From Campylobacter lanienae NCTC 13004 (lineage in GTDB: Bacteria; Campylobacterota; Campylobacteria; Campylobacterales; Campylobacteraceae): DNA of 64,000 nt. The notes beneath the pieces were generated by a model that had not been told where the DNA came from, ran no database searches, and saw only the letters and a program-made list of their open reading frames with translations. Shown here one piece after another: positions 17,005-24,409 of the stretch (the stretch's first letter is position 1; every line of letters starts with the position of its first letter). The translations under genes were made by a program, and so were the position numbers. The DNA lies in contig NZ_CP015578.1 of NCBI RefSeq assembly GCF_002139935.1, positions 496,001 through 560,000 on the forward strand. The letters are read 5' to 3'.

Positions 17005-18939
17005 ATGGCAATTTTCCAAGTAACTAACACAATTAGCATCCTAGAAAAGCTCCCACTCAAAAATGGCTACATCTATTATATTGCCAATCTTGATAATTTA
17101 AGTGATATAATGAGCCACGGCATTAGCGCTATCTCCACTGACCCAAAGCGCTCCCACGCTGAGCCGATATATGGCAAGGCAATTAGTGAATATGTAAGCC
17201 TATATTTCAACCCACGCAACGCCACCTTATACTCAGCACAAAAGAGTTACAGAAGTAAGGTTATAATCCTACAAATTCACAAAACTGCTCTACTAGCTGA
17301 TGGAGTGATATTTACTAACGCTAGTGCCACTGCTGCTAGATATGAATGTGCAAATGAGCTTAGCGACTTACTAAATACGCAGTTTATCAGCTGGAGTGAG
17401 GTGATGTCAAAAGACTGGAACCACGCCGATAGATCCATCAAACAATCTAAAATAGATAAAATGATGGCTGAGGCGCTTGTGCCTACGCATTTGTCAATTG
17501 ATATGATAGCTGGTATCATCTGTCAAGATAGCTCTATAGCTAAGAGTATTGCTAGTAATTACAACATTACAGCTGTAGCGGATATGGAGTATTTCTTTCC
17601 TATTAAGCTATATGCACCACAAAGCAAAGATGAGCTAAAGGGCTTAATTTATGATGAAGATATATATTTAGGCGATATAGATACTAGTGCTATAACTGAT
17701 ATGAGTGAGTTGTTTGCTTGGAGTGGGCGTGAAGATTTTAGCGGTATAGATAATTGGGATGTAAGCAGTGTGACTAATATGAGTGGGATGTTTGCTGGTC
17801 GCGAAAATTTCAATCAACCACTTGATAGCTGGAATGTAAGCAGTGTAGTTAATATGAGCTGGATGTTTTATAATTGTGAAAATTTCAATCAACCACTTGA
17901 TAACTTGGATGTAAGCAGTGTAGTTAATATGAGTGGGATGTTTTCTGGTTGCAAAAATTTCAATCAACCACTTAATAACTGGGATGTAAGTAGTGTAACT
18001 GATATGGGTGAGATGTTTGCTGGTTGCAAAAATTTCAATCAACCACTTGATAACTGGGATGTAAGCAGTGTAACTGATATGGGTCAGATGTTTATAGGTT
18101 GCACAAATTTTAATCAACAACTTAATAGCTGGGATGTAAGCAGTATAATTGATATGAGTGAGATGTTTGCTGTTTGCAGAAATTTTAATCAATCACTTGA
18201 TAACTGGAATGTATCTAATGTAAAGTATATGAATTCTATGTTTTATAAAGTTAAGAATTTCAATCAACCGCTTAATAACTGGGATGTAAGCAGTGTAACT
18301 GATATGAGTGAGATGTTTAGAAATTGCACAAAATTCAATCAACCACTTGGTAGCTGGAATGTAAGCAGTGTAGTTAATATGAGCTGGATGTTTTGCCTTT
18401 GCGATAATTTCAATCAACCGCTTAATAGCTGGGATGTAAGCAGTGTGACTGATATGGGTCAGATGTTTGCTGTTTGCAGAAATTTTAATCAACCGCTTAA
18501 TAACTGGGATGTAAGCAGTGTGGATGATATGAATGGGATGTTTTCTAGTTGCGAAAATTTCAATCAACCACTTAATAACTGGAATGTAAGCAGTGTAATT
18601 TATATGGAAAATATGTTTACTGGTTGCAAAAATTTCAATCAACCGCTTAATAGCTGGAATGTAAGCAGTGTAGCTGTTATGAGTTATATGTTTAGAGGTT
18701 GCAAAAATTTCAATCAACCACTTGATAGCTGGAATGTAAGCAGTGTAGTTAATATGATTAGGATGTTTGCTGGTTGCAAAAATTTTAATCAACCAATTAA
18801 TAACTGGGATGTATCTAATGTAACTAAAATGAGTGGGATATTTGATGATTGCAAAATCAATGATGAGAATAAGCCTAAATTTACTAATATGTATGATTTG
18901 ATGGAAAAAGATGATGATGAAGATGAGATACCATTTTAA
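17005..18939 (+). CDS. DarT-like ADP-ribosyltransferase domain fused to BspA/DUF285 repeats
   Basis: The 644-residue protein has two parts. Residues about 15-205 match the DarT (DUF4433) fold, which ADP-ribosylates bases in single-stranded DNA: the start IYYIANLDNLSDIMSHG, the YFNPRNATLY motif with R71, the central DGVIFTNASATAARYE segment, and the catalytic-glutamate motif MMAEALVP with E156. Residues about 225-640 are one cap plus fifteen BspA/DUF285 repeats of 25 residues (consensus WDVSSVTDMSEMFxGCKNFNQPLNN). No signal peptide or membrane segment is visible, so the protein is probably cytoplasmic, unlike secreted BspA proteins. DarT toxins normally pair with a DarG macrodomain antitoxin; none is present in the window. 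AAAGG lies before the ATG. Calling the first domain DarT is strong from motifs; what the repeats do is unknown. Confidence 0.85.
   Translation: MAIFQVTNTISILEKLPLKNGYIYYIANLDNLSDIMSHGISAISTDPKRSHAEPIYGKAISEYVSLYFNPRNATLYSAQKSYRSKVIILQIHKTALLADGVIFTNASATAARYECANELSDLLNTQFISWSEVMSKDWNHADRSIKQSKIDKMMAEALVPTHLSIDMIAGIICQDSSIAKSIASNYNITAVADMEYFFPIKLYAPQSKDELKGLIYDEDIYLGDIDTSAITDMSELFAWSGREDFSGIDNWDVSSVTNMSGMFAGRENFNQPLDSWNVSSVVNMSWMFYNCENFNQPLDNLDVSSVVNMSGMFSGCKNFNQPLNNWDVSSVTDMGEMFAGCKNFNQPLDNWDVSSVTDMGQMFIGCTNFNQQLNSWDVSSIIDMSEMFAVCRNFNQSLDNWNVSNVKYMNSMFYKVKNFNQPLNNWDVSSVTDMSEMFRNCTKFNQPLGSWNVSSVVNMSWMFCLCDNFNQPLNSWDVSSVTDMGQMFAVCRNFNQPLNNWDVSSVDDMNGMFSSCENFNQPLNNWNVSSVIYMENMFTGCKNFNQPLNSWNVSSVAVMSYMFRGCKNFNQPLDSWNVSSVVNMIRMFAGCKNFNQPINNWDVSNVTKMSGIFDDCKINDENKPKFTNMYDLMEKDDDEDEIPF
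17755..18879 (+). repeat. 75-bp in-frame tandem repeat array, 15 units
   Basis: Fifteen consecutive units of exactly 75 bases, with no insertion or deletion, encode the 25-residue DUF285 repeats. Each unit starts at a TGG or TTG codon (17755, then every 75 bases to 18805). Units share near-identical blocks such as GATGTAAGCAGTGT and AATTTCAATCAACC, so slippage or recombination could change copy number while keeping the frame. Confidence 0.95.
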
Positions 18940-18977
18940 AGCTACTTGCTTTGGTCTAATTATTAAAGCTTAGCAAA
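18922..18977 (+). repeat. dispersed repeat, copy 1 (tail of BspA-type genes)
   Basis: This covers the last codons and downstream region of the DarT-BspA gene. It recurs with few changes at 22105-22160 after the collapsed BspA gene. It includes a short GCTTT/AAAGC inverted repeat that may serve as a weak terminator. Confidence 0.85.
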
Positions 18978-19071
18978 CACTAGTAAATAATATAATAGAT
19001 AAAATTTTGTTCATATTTTCTCCTTGTTATTAAAATTAAGAATAATTTTACCCCCTATACTTAAAAAATAC

Positions 19072-19974
19072 TTAATAGGGATATATTTCCACTATTATAT
19101 GAACTAGTTCTTCGTGCTTTGATAGCTCTTTTTTGATAAGATTTATATCAATTGGATTAATGGAATTTAAAGAGATTATACAAGTATATTTGTCATTTGC
19201 TACTTTTAGAAGGTGTAGATCTTTGATTTCTATATCACTTCTAAATAGGCGTAAAATATCTACCACTTCGCTAACTATTGGCTCATTCATATTAGCATCA
19301 AGTAGTATTTTGCCCGATTGTTTTAATAGCCCTATAGCCCACACTAATACCAAAATAGCACCAATAATCCCCATAAGTGGATCTAAAAAATCAACTCCAA
19401 AAAGCAGCCCAAATCCCAAAGCCACAATAGCCAAAATAGAAGTAAGCGCATCAGTAAGGACATGTATATAAGCAGCTTTTAAATTTAAATCATCGTGATG
19501 ATGATGGTTATGATGATGATCGTGGCTAGACCTTAATAGCCAAGCACAGATTAAATTCACCATAAGTCCGATAATAGCTATCAAAATCGCCTCTTTATAT
19601 GCTATGGATTCTGGATTTATAAACTTTAAAATAGAGTGATAAATCATCAAAAATGCAATCACTAAAAGCGACAAGGCACTAGTGTAACTAGCTAGAATTT
19701 CCATCTTATAAGTACCAAAACTAAATCTAGCATCGCTTTTATATCTATTTGACATAATATAAGCAAAATACGCTAGTCCAAGTGCTAATGCGTGAGAGCT
19801 CATATGCCAACCATCGGCTAGTAACGCCATAGAGTTAAAGTATATACCGCCTATAATTTCAGCTATCATCATAGATATTGTGATTATCATCGCATATAGC
19901 GTGTTTTTCTTGGCGGTAAGATTAGCTGAGTGAAAATTGTGATTATATGAAAAATTTAAAATATTATTACTCAT
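19072..19974 (-). CDS. dmeF: cation diffusion facilitator, DmeF-like Ni/Co efflux
   Basis: This 300-residue protein is an inner-membrane proton-coupled metal exporter of the CDF family. The HMSSHALALGLAYFAY helix and the later HVLTDALTS helix carry the paired His/Asp metal sites, and a histidine-rich loop (HDHHHNHHHHDD) near residues 155-166 is typical of the DmeF branch, which exports nickel or cobalt. It is transcribed divergently from an RcnR-type repressor 69 bases away, a pairing that supports Ni/Co rather than zinc as the substrate. Confidence 0.88.
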   Translation of the reverse strand: MSNNILNFSYNHNFHSANLTAKKNTLYAMIITISMMIAEIIGGIYFNSMALLADGWHMSSHALALGLAYFAYIMSNRYKSDARFSFGTYKMEILASYTSALSLLVIAFLMIYHSILKFINPESIAYKEAILIAIIGLMVNLICAWLLRSSHDHHHNHHHHDDLNLKAAYIHVLTDALTSILAIVALGFGLLFGVDFLDPLMGIIGAILVLVWAIGLLKQSGKILLDANMNEPIVSEVVDILRLFRSDIEIKDLHLLKVANDKYTCIISLNSINPIDINLIKKELSKHEELVHIIVEIYPY

Positions 19975-20001
19975 ATTTAATCCTTTTTAAAAATATTATG
20001 A

Positions 20002-20016
20002 TACTATACCCCAGTA
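20002..20016. promoter_or_regulatory. RcnR/DmeR-type operator between dmeF and its repressor
   Basis: The site reads TACT-ATACCCC-AGTA. RcnR-type operators are known to have TACT/AGTA half-sites around a C- or G-rich 7-base centre. It is the only such site in the 69-base divergent region, so it could control both genes. Confidence 0.65.
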
Positions 20017-20043
20017 TAACTTATAAAAAGATAAAGGAAAATT

Positions 20044-20316
20044 ATGGCTCACATAGTAGCAAATAAAGATAAGCTTCTTTTGCGTATTAAAAAGATAAAA
20101 GGGCAAATTTCAGCTTTAGAAAAGGCTTTAGAAGATGAGAAAGATTGCTTTAAAGTACTTCAGCAAATTAGTGCCGCAAGAGGTGCTATCACATCTTTAA
20201 TGGCAGAAGTCTTGGATGGGCATATCAAAGAGCATCTTGGAAATAGCGTTAGCCAAGAGCAAAGAGAGCAAGAGATAGCAAATTTAACTTCGCTTTTAAA
20301 GAGTTTTTTTAAATAA
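20044..20316 (+). CDS. RcnR/FrmR-family metal-responsive repressor
   Basis: This 90-residue all-helical DNA-binding protein belongs to the CsoR/RcnR family. The metal-site residues H3, C35, H60 and H64 match those that define nickel/cobalt-sensing RcnR; FrmR-type formaldehyde sensors lack the last His. It is expected to release the operator at 20002-20016 when Ni or Co binds, derepressing the divergent dmeF gene. AAAGG precedes the start. Confidence 0.88.
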   Translation: MAHIVANKDKLLLRIKKIKGQISALEKALEDEKDCFKVLQQISAARGAITSLMAEVLDGHIKEHLGNSVSQEQREQEIANLTSLLKSFFK

Positions 20317-20358
20317 TTTTTAAAGGGTAAAATAGTCTATTTCACCCTTTAAATTATC

Positions 20359-20577
20359 TTAAATCATTTTAGCTTGGGCTTTTAAAATCTCTTTATAAAG
20401 TTCTCTAAGCTTTGTCGTAAATGGTCCGATTTTGCCGCCATTTATGGCCTTACCATCGGCTTTAATGACTGGCAAAAGGATTATAGTAGCAGCACTTATG
20501 AAGCACTCATCTGCGTTATAAACTTCATCCATGCTAAATTTACGCTCTTGTATTTGTAGGCCAATTTACTTAGCCAA
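20359..20577 (-). pseudogene. 3' fragment of a D-amino-acid aminotransferase gene
   Basis: Read on the minus strand this encodes about 70 C-terminal residues of Dat: LAK, a stop where the complete gene has Gln, then IGLQIQERKFSMDEV onward to LYKEILKAQAKMI. It is a diverged duplicate of 22246-22462, offset by 1887 bases. The upstream part of the gene is replaced by the PDDEXK reading frame, which enters the fragment in frame and stops at the new TAA (CAA changed to TAA). It fills most of the 250-base gap between the RcnR gene and the nuclease gene. Confidence 0.92.
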
Positions 20578-21864
20578 AGAGTATTTTTCTATAAGTTTTT
20601 TGTTTAATTTTTCTAAGACATCTTTTAATTTTTCCAAATCATCACAGATTTTATTAACGATTTCACTAATAATTTCATCATTGCTTAAATAATCCAAAAT
20701 CAAATTATCAGCATTGCTAAATTTTTTATTACAATAATACCATGCCCACCATTCGCCGCTCCCGTTCCATTCGTCGCTATTATTACTACTTTTATTTTTA
20801 TAATAATCACTTTCTTTTACAATATCTTGAAAACAATCATTATCTAATCTATTCTTTACTTTAATACTACGTTTTAGACCAAAAAATATATTATTATATC
20901 CGTTTTGCGGTTCTACACAATAATAAATATAATTGCCATCGTGGTTTTCTTCATTATATCCTTTTAATTTTATAGAAAAAATTTTATTACTCCGTTTTAT
21001 TTCGTGAAATTTTTCTATTTCCCAATCTTTTGTATTTTTTGTCTTTATTGTTTCTTTTAAAGTTTCATAAACTTTGCTAAACAATTCATTTAATAAATTT
21101 ATTTTTGCGTTTTCAAACTCATTATGTATATTTACACAAAGCTTATAATTTTTTTTGATTTGTTCTATTATTAAGTTATTTTCCATTTTCTCTCCATTTA
21201 TTAGATTTTTTACTGCTTTTTCGTATTGCGTGATTATTACATTTAAATCAGTTAAATTAACAATTTCAATTTTTACTTCATTTAGCCACTTTAAAATGTC
21301 ATTACAAATTATATGTTTGTAGGGAATTTTATCATTGCCTTTTTCTAAAAAGCCATCTTTGATTTTAAAGCCGTTTAAGCTTTCTTGGCTCGGTGTTTTA
21401 TCAAAATTAGGCGTAAGATATAAAACTAGAATTTCATCGTTATCTAATGATGAATTTTCTTTTTTAATAGTTTCTATATACCTATATATTTGCTTATATT
21501 GGTCTTTGGCATCCCAAATTTTATTTTCTATGATAATGTGTTTATTGCCATCAGTGATATAAATATCTATGTTTTTATACTCTCTATACACTTGCGAGTT
21601 TAAGGTATTAAGCCCAAAATCATCTATACCACATACTTCTATAAATTTATTTAAAAACAAATCACCTTGATAATGTAAGCCCTTAGGGTCTAGCAAAGAG
21701 GCTATAAATTTTGAGTGTTTTACTTCTCTTGTTTCAAGCACATCAAAAACATTATAATCATGAATTCCACGAGCTCTACGCTCTTTTACCTTATTTTCAT
21801 ATTCTTTATAAGCCTTTTCAAACTCATCAAAAAACTTTTGATATTTTTGTGTGAATTCAGCCAT
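20566..21864 (-). CDS. PD-(D/E)XK nuclease superfamily protein (PDDEXK_4-like)
   Basis: This 432-residue protein has the signature EVKHSKFIASLLDP at 47-60 and HYQGDLFL just after, then the nuclease core: D100 in NIDIYI and E113-x-K115 in IIIENK. This is the PDDEXK_4 type often found singly in accessory regions; its substrate is unknown. The ATG has a strong ribosome site (AGGAG). The last four residues (SLAK or LAK) come from the fused Dat fragment, so the natural C-terminus may be lost. High Asn/Lys content and the duplicated flanks point to acquisition. Confidence 0.85.
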   Translation of the reverse strand: MAEFTQKYQKFFDEFEKAYKEYENKVKERRARGIHDYNVFDVLETREVKHSKFIASLLDPKGLHYQGDLFLNKFIEVCGIDDFGLNTLNSQVYREYKNIDIYITDGNKHIIIENKIWDAKDQYKQIYRYIETIKKENSSLDNDEILVLYLTPNFDKTPSQESLNGFKIKDGFLEKGNDKIPYKHIICNDILKWLNEVKIEIVNLTDLNVIITQYEKAVKNLINGEKMENNLIIEQIKKNYKLCVNIHNEFENAKINLLNELFSKVYETLKETIKTKNTKDWEIEKFHEIKRSNKIFSIKLKGYNEENHDGNYIYYCVEPQNGYNNIFFGLKRSIKVKNRLDNDCFQDIVKESDYYKNKSSNNSDEWNGSGEWWAWYYCNKKFSNADNLILDYLSNDEIISEIVNKICDDLEKLKDVLEKLNKKLIEKYSLAK

Positions 21865-21973
21865 TTTAACTCCTAAAAAATATTTGTAATTTTACCATAA
21901 TTTTAAAAAATATAACCAAAAGCGTTCGTATTTTTGTATTATAATTGCAAAACCAAAAAAGAAAATAAAAAAA

Positions 21974-22122
21974 TGAGTAAATACACACTAAAAACAAAAG
22001 ATGAGCTAATAGAGCTTGTAAAAGATGTAAATTTGATTTTAAGCTATATAAATACTAGCAGTGTAACTAATATGAGTGGTATGTTTTATGGTTACAAAAT
22101 CAATGATGAGATACCATTTTAA
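21974..22122 (+). pseudogene. collapsed BspA/DUF285 repeat gene
   Basis: The reading frame encodes 49 residues from ATG 21974: an N-terminal module (MSKYTLKTKDELIELVKD) like the segment before the repeats in the DarT fusion, a single repeat core TSSVTNMSGMF, and the tail YKINDEIPF shared with the large gene. A TATAAT box lies just upstream near 21938. It looks like a BspA gene reduced to its two ends by recombination between repeats. Whether the short peptide is made is unknown. Confidence 0.75.
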
Positions 22123-22160
22123 ATCTACTTGCTTTGGTCTATTTATTAAAGCTTAGCAAA
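22105..22160 (+). repeat. dispersed repeat, copy 2 (tail of BspA-type genes)
   Basis: This matches 18922-18977 over 56 bases with a few substitutions, including the DEIPF-stop codons and the following region to TTAGCAAA. It shows the two BspA-type genes share ancestry beyond the coding repeats. Confidence 0.85.
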
Positions 22161-22245
22161 GGATATAGTATTAGCTTTGCTAGGCTTGAGTGATTTAAAT
22201 CTTTATCGTTTCTTTATAATTAGAAATTGGCAATTGTGCTATTTA

Positions 22246-23118
22246 TCAACTTATATTAGCCTCTAGTTTTAAAGCTCTTTTATATAGCTCTCTAAGTTTA
22301 GTTGTATATTCTCCGATTTTGCCGCCATTTATCGCCTTGCCATCGGCTTTAATGACTGGCAATAATATTATAGTCGCAGCACTTATGAAGCACTCATCTG
22401 CGTTATAGACTTCATCCATGCTAAATTTACGCTCTTGTATTTGTAAGCCAATTTGCTTAGCTAAATTTAAGAGTCTATTGCGTCTAATCCCAGGTAGAAT
22501 CTCATTGGATAGTGGTTTGGTGATGAGAGTGTGGTCTTTGATGATAAAAGCACTGCTACTGCCAGCTTCAGTTACATAGCCATCTTCTACCATAAAGCAC
22601 TCATCGGCCCCGGCTATCGTAGCTTGATTTTTGGCGTAGCATTGACCTAATAAGGATATGGACTTGATATCTCGTCGCTTCCACCTTATATCAGGTGTTG
22701 AAATGATGGTAATACCGCTTTTTGCTGCTGGATGCTCTAGCACACTATCACTAAAAGCAAAGGCCATAATCGTTGGTTTAACTCCTTTTACAAAGCTAAA
22801 ATCTCTTGGGGCTACACCACGGGTGATTTGGATATATAATCCACCTTCTTTAAGTGAGTTTATCTCTATTAGATTGTTTAATATACTCTCAAATTCATCA
22901 TGTGTATAGGGTAAATTTAAGCTAATCTCATTTAAGCTTCTTTGAAATCTATCCCAAAATCCATCTTTTTCTACTATAATTGAGTTTATCACCGGCACAA
23001 CCTCATAAATCCCATCCCCAAAGATAAATCCACGATCAAATATGCTTATTTTCGCACTATCTTTATCTATAAATTCACCATTTAAAAAGACCTTTTGCAT
23101 AGATATCAATGCCGCCAT
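22246..23118 (-). CDS. dat: D-amino-acid aminotransferase (PLP class IV)
   Basis: This 290-residue fold-type IV PLP enzyme is likely to interconvert D-alanine and D-glutamate for cell-wall synthesis. The FGDGIYEVV motif, the Schiff-base lysine in RRDIKSISLL and the EAGSSSAFI phosphate-binding region are present, and the pattern is closer to Dat than to IlvE. AAGGAG precedes the ATG at 23118. The 3' end is duplicated at 20359-20577, so this is the complete copy. Confidence 0.88.
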   Translation of the reverse strand: MAALISMQKVFLNGEFIDKDSAKISIFDRGFIFGDGIYEVVPVINSIIVEKDGFWDRFQRSLNEISLNLPYTHDEFESILNNLIEINSLKEGGLYIQITRGVAPRDFSFVKGVKPTIMAFAFSDSVLEHPAAKSGITIISTPDIRWKRRDIKSISLLGQCYAKNQATIAGADECFMVEDGYVTEAGSSSAFIIKDHTLITKPLSNEILPGIRRNRLLNLAKQIGLQIQERKFSMDEVYNADECFISAATIILLPVIKADGKAINGGKIGEYTTKLRELYKRALKLEANIS

Positions 23119-23205
23119 TTTGGCTCCTTTTTTAAATTTGAGCTATTTTATCAGATTTTGACTAATTTTTAGATATAATAACCTACCAAAAATTATTTAA
23201 AAAGT

Positions 23206-23724
23206 ATGAAAATGATAGAGAAAATTAAGCAATTTATGTTTAAAAATTTATTTGTAGTGTCTAAGCAGCCGGTGCTTTTTCGTGATCTTTTAGAGGCGAA
23301 TTGTCTGTATAATGAGGGCATGCTAATTGATCCTGCTAAGTTAAATTTCCGTTATAGAAATCGCAGATTTTATGCTATTTATGCTCTTCTTTGCTTTATT
23401 GTTTTGACGCTTTTTGTCTGGATACTTCATATTTTGTTTAGTAAATTTGAAGCTGATTTGCATATATCTGTTATTATTACAGTGATTTTAACTGCTTGCG
23501 TGTTTATCGGGTTTGATTATTTTAGAGTTTGGACTAGGAGACTCATTAGCCTTGAGCTGATTCGTGCGGCTTGGAGAGTTCATTTTCCATATTTTCCATA
23601 TGAGAAATACTCTCAAAAAATTGAGATAATCTACAATGAGGCTATAAAGCTTGAAATTCCACGCAAAGATTTAGAAAAATATGTCTTAGATAGATTGGTT
23701 CATGGCATATCATCTGATAAGTAG
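23206..23724 (+). CDS. conserved membrane protein of unknown function
   Basis: This 172-residue protein has two predicted membrane helices (about residues 55-78 and 85-105) and a basic, amphipathic C-terminal half. I do not recognise the family. Its last 21 codons and the following FUSC gene end are duplicated at 29301-29364. The start could also be the ATG two codons later. Its 3' end overlaps, on the opposite strand, the FUSC-gene fragment end by 15 bases. Confidence 0.75.
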   Translation: MKMIEKIKQFMFKNLFVVSKQPVLFRDLLEANCLYNEGMLIDPAKLNFRYRNRRFYAIYALLCFIVLTLFVWILHILFSKFEADLHISVIITVILTACVFIGFDYFRVWTRRLISLELIRAAWRVHFPYFPYEKYSQKIEIIYNEAIKLEIPRKDLEKYVLDRLVHGISSDK

Positions 23725-24020
23725 ATCGCTTTGGGATATTATCTTATCTTGTTTTTTAGCTATCTCTAAGAGCAAAAATCTTATTTTGCTATCTTGACTT
23801 AAAATTCTATCTTCCATATTTTCATAGAAGTAATATGGGAGTTTATTGACTCTTTTTTCTATCATTTCAAATCTAGTTGAGATTATGTTTATATCTGAAT
23901 TTAGCGCATCTTTGGTAGTAATTAGTTTATTTGATTGTTTGAGTGAATCGGTATAAACTTTAAGATTACTAAGTAGCGAGCTAATATCTTGTAGATTTTT
24001 ATAGATTTATAGATATCTTT
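23661..24020. repeat. direct repeat, left copy (bracket of sulfur/redox block)
   Basis: About 350 bases duplicate 29301-29655, with a constant offset of 5640 for the first 250 or so and only scattered substitutions, then more divergence and a shift of about 12 bases. The repeat contains the end of the 172-residue membrane protein gene and the convergent end of the FUSC gene. Confidence 0.93.
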
Positions 24021-24060
24021 TAAAATTGCAAAAATTCCAAGTATAATATATAATAAGAAG
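23710..24060 (-). pseudogene. 3' remnant of a FUSC-family gene
   Basis: On the minus strand this matches the end of the complete FUSC gene at 29350-29650. It then jumps to sequence resembling an internal part of that gene near 31050-31090 (ATTCCAAG...ATAATATATA). It has lost most of the coding region and has no start. It lies within the stretch of about 490 bases between the 172-residue membrane protein gene and the DUF2892 gene. Confidence 0.85.
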
Positions 24061-24077
24061 TAGTAAATTTTAATTTT

Positions 24078-24185
24078 TGTGAGTGTGTTCCAGTTACAAC
24101 TGCTGAAGTAGCTTATGTTAGCGTAGATGAAAAAGGTAATAAAAAATTAATAGATAAAGATTTAAAAAGATTACATGGATTTTAA
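24078..24185 (+). pseudogene. 3' fragment of an acyl-CoA thioesterase (YciA-like) gene
   Basis: The frame encodes CECVPVTTAEVAYVSVDEKG and continues to LKRLHGF-stop, which resembles the C-terminus of YciA-type hotdog acyl-CoA thioesterases. The rest of the gene is absent. A strong terminator follows directly, as expected at a true gene end. It is probably flanking DNA from the donor of the redox block. Confidence 0.75.
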
Positions 24186-24188
24186 GAG

Positions 24189-24214
24189 TATTATGCCTCG
24201 TTTGAGGCATAATA
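24189..24214. terminator. bidirectional hairpin terminator
   Basis: A perfect 11-bp stem TATTATGCCTC / GAGGCATAATA with a GTTT loop is followed on the plus strand by TTTTTT. It ends the thioesterase fragment and, on the other strand, sits just after the DUF2892 stop codon. Confidence 0.85.
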
Positions 24215-24215
24215 G

Positions 24216-24389
24216 CTATTTTTTACAACTTTTTTTGCCTATTAGTGAGTATAATGGGCAATATCCATATACTGCAGTAAGCAAAGGAACAAGTCCGATT
24301 AACCACCACCAGCATTGGCATACAAATCCAAATACAAAAAATATTATAGCTGCTATTATTAGTCTTATAGTTTTATCTAAGTTACTCAT
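24216..24389 (-). CDS. DUF2892 small membrane protein (YgaP-type)
   Basis: This is a 57-residue protein, MSNLDKTIRLIIAA to SLIGKKSCKK, with two hydrophobic segments around a CQCWWWLIGLVPLLTAVYG core and a CPLYSLIG end. This is the DUF2892 family, often linked to rhodanese and sulfur-transfer genes. AAAGGATATAAT precedes the ATG. It follows the SQR-like gene on the same strand by 20 bases, so the two are probably cotranscribed. Confidence 0.85.
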   Translation of the reverse strand: MSNLDKTIRLIIAAIIFFVFGFVCQCWWWLIGLVPLLTAVYGYCPLYSLIGKKSCKK

Positions 24390-24409
24390 ATTATATCCTT
24401 TTTTTATTT

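Noticed and set aside
17668-18792. Long open frames on the minus strand across the BspA repeats (about 174 and 199 codons)
   Set aside because: They are a by-product of the 75-base period: if one unit lacks a stop in that frame, all do. No ribosome site, and the product is only a low-complexity repeat.
17755-18879. Possible CRISPR array
   Set aside because: The 75-base units have no unique spacers, are translated in one frame and encode DUF285 repeats.
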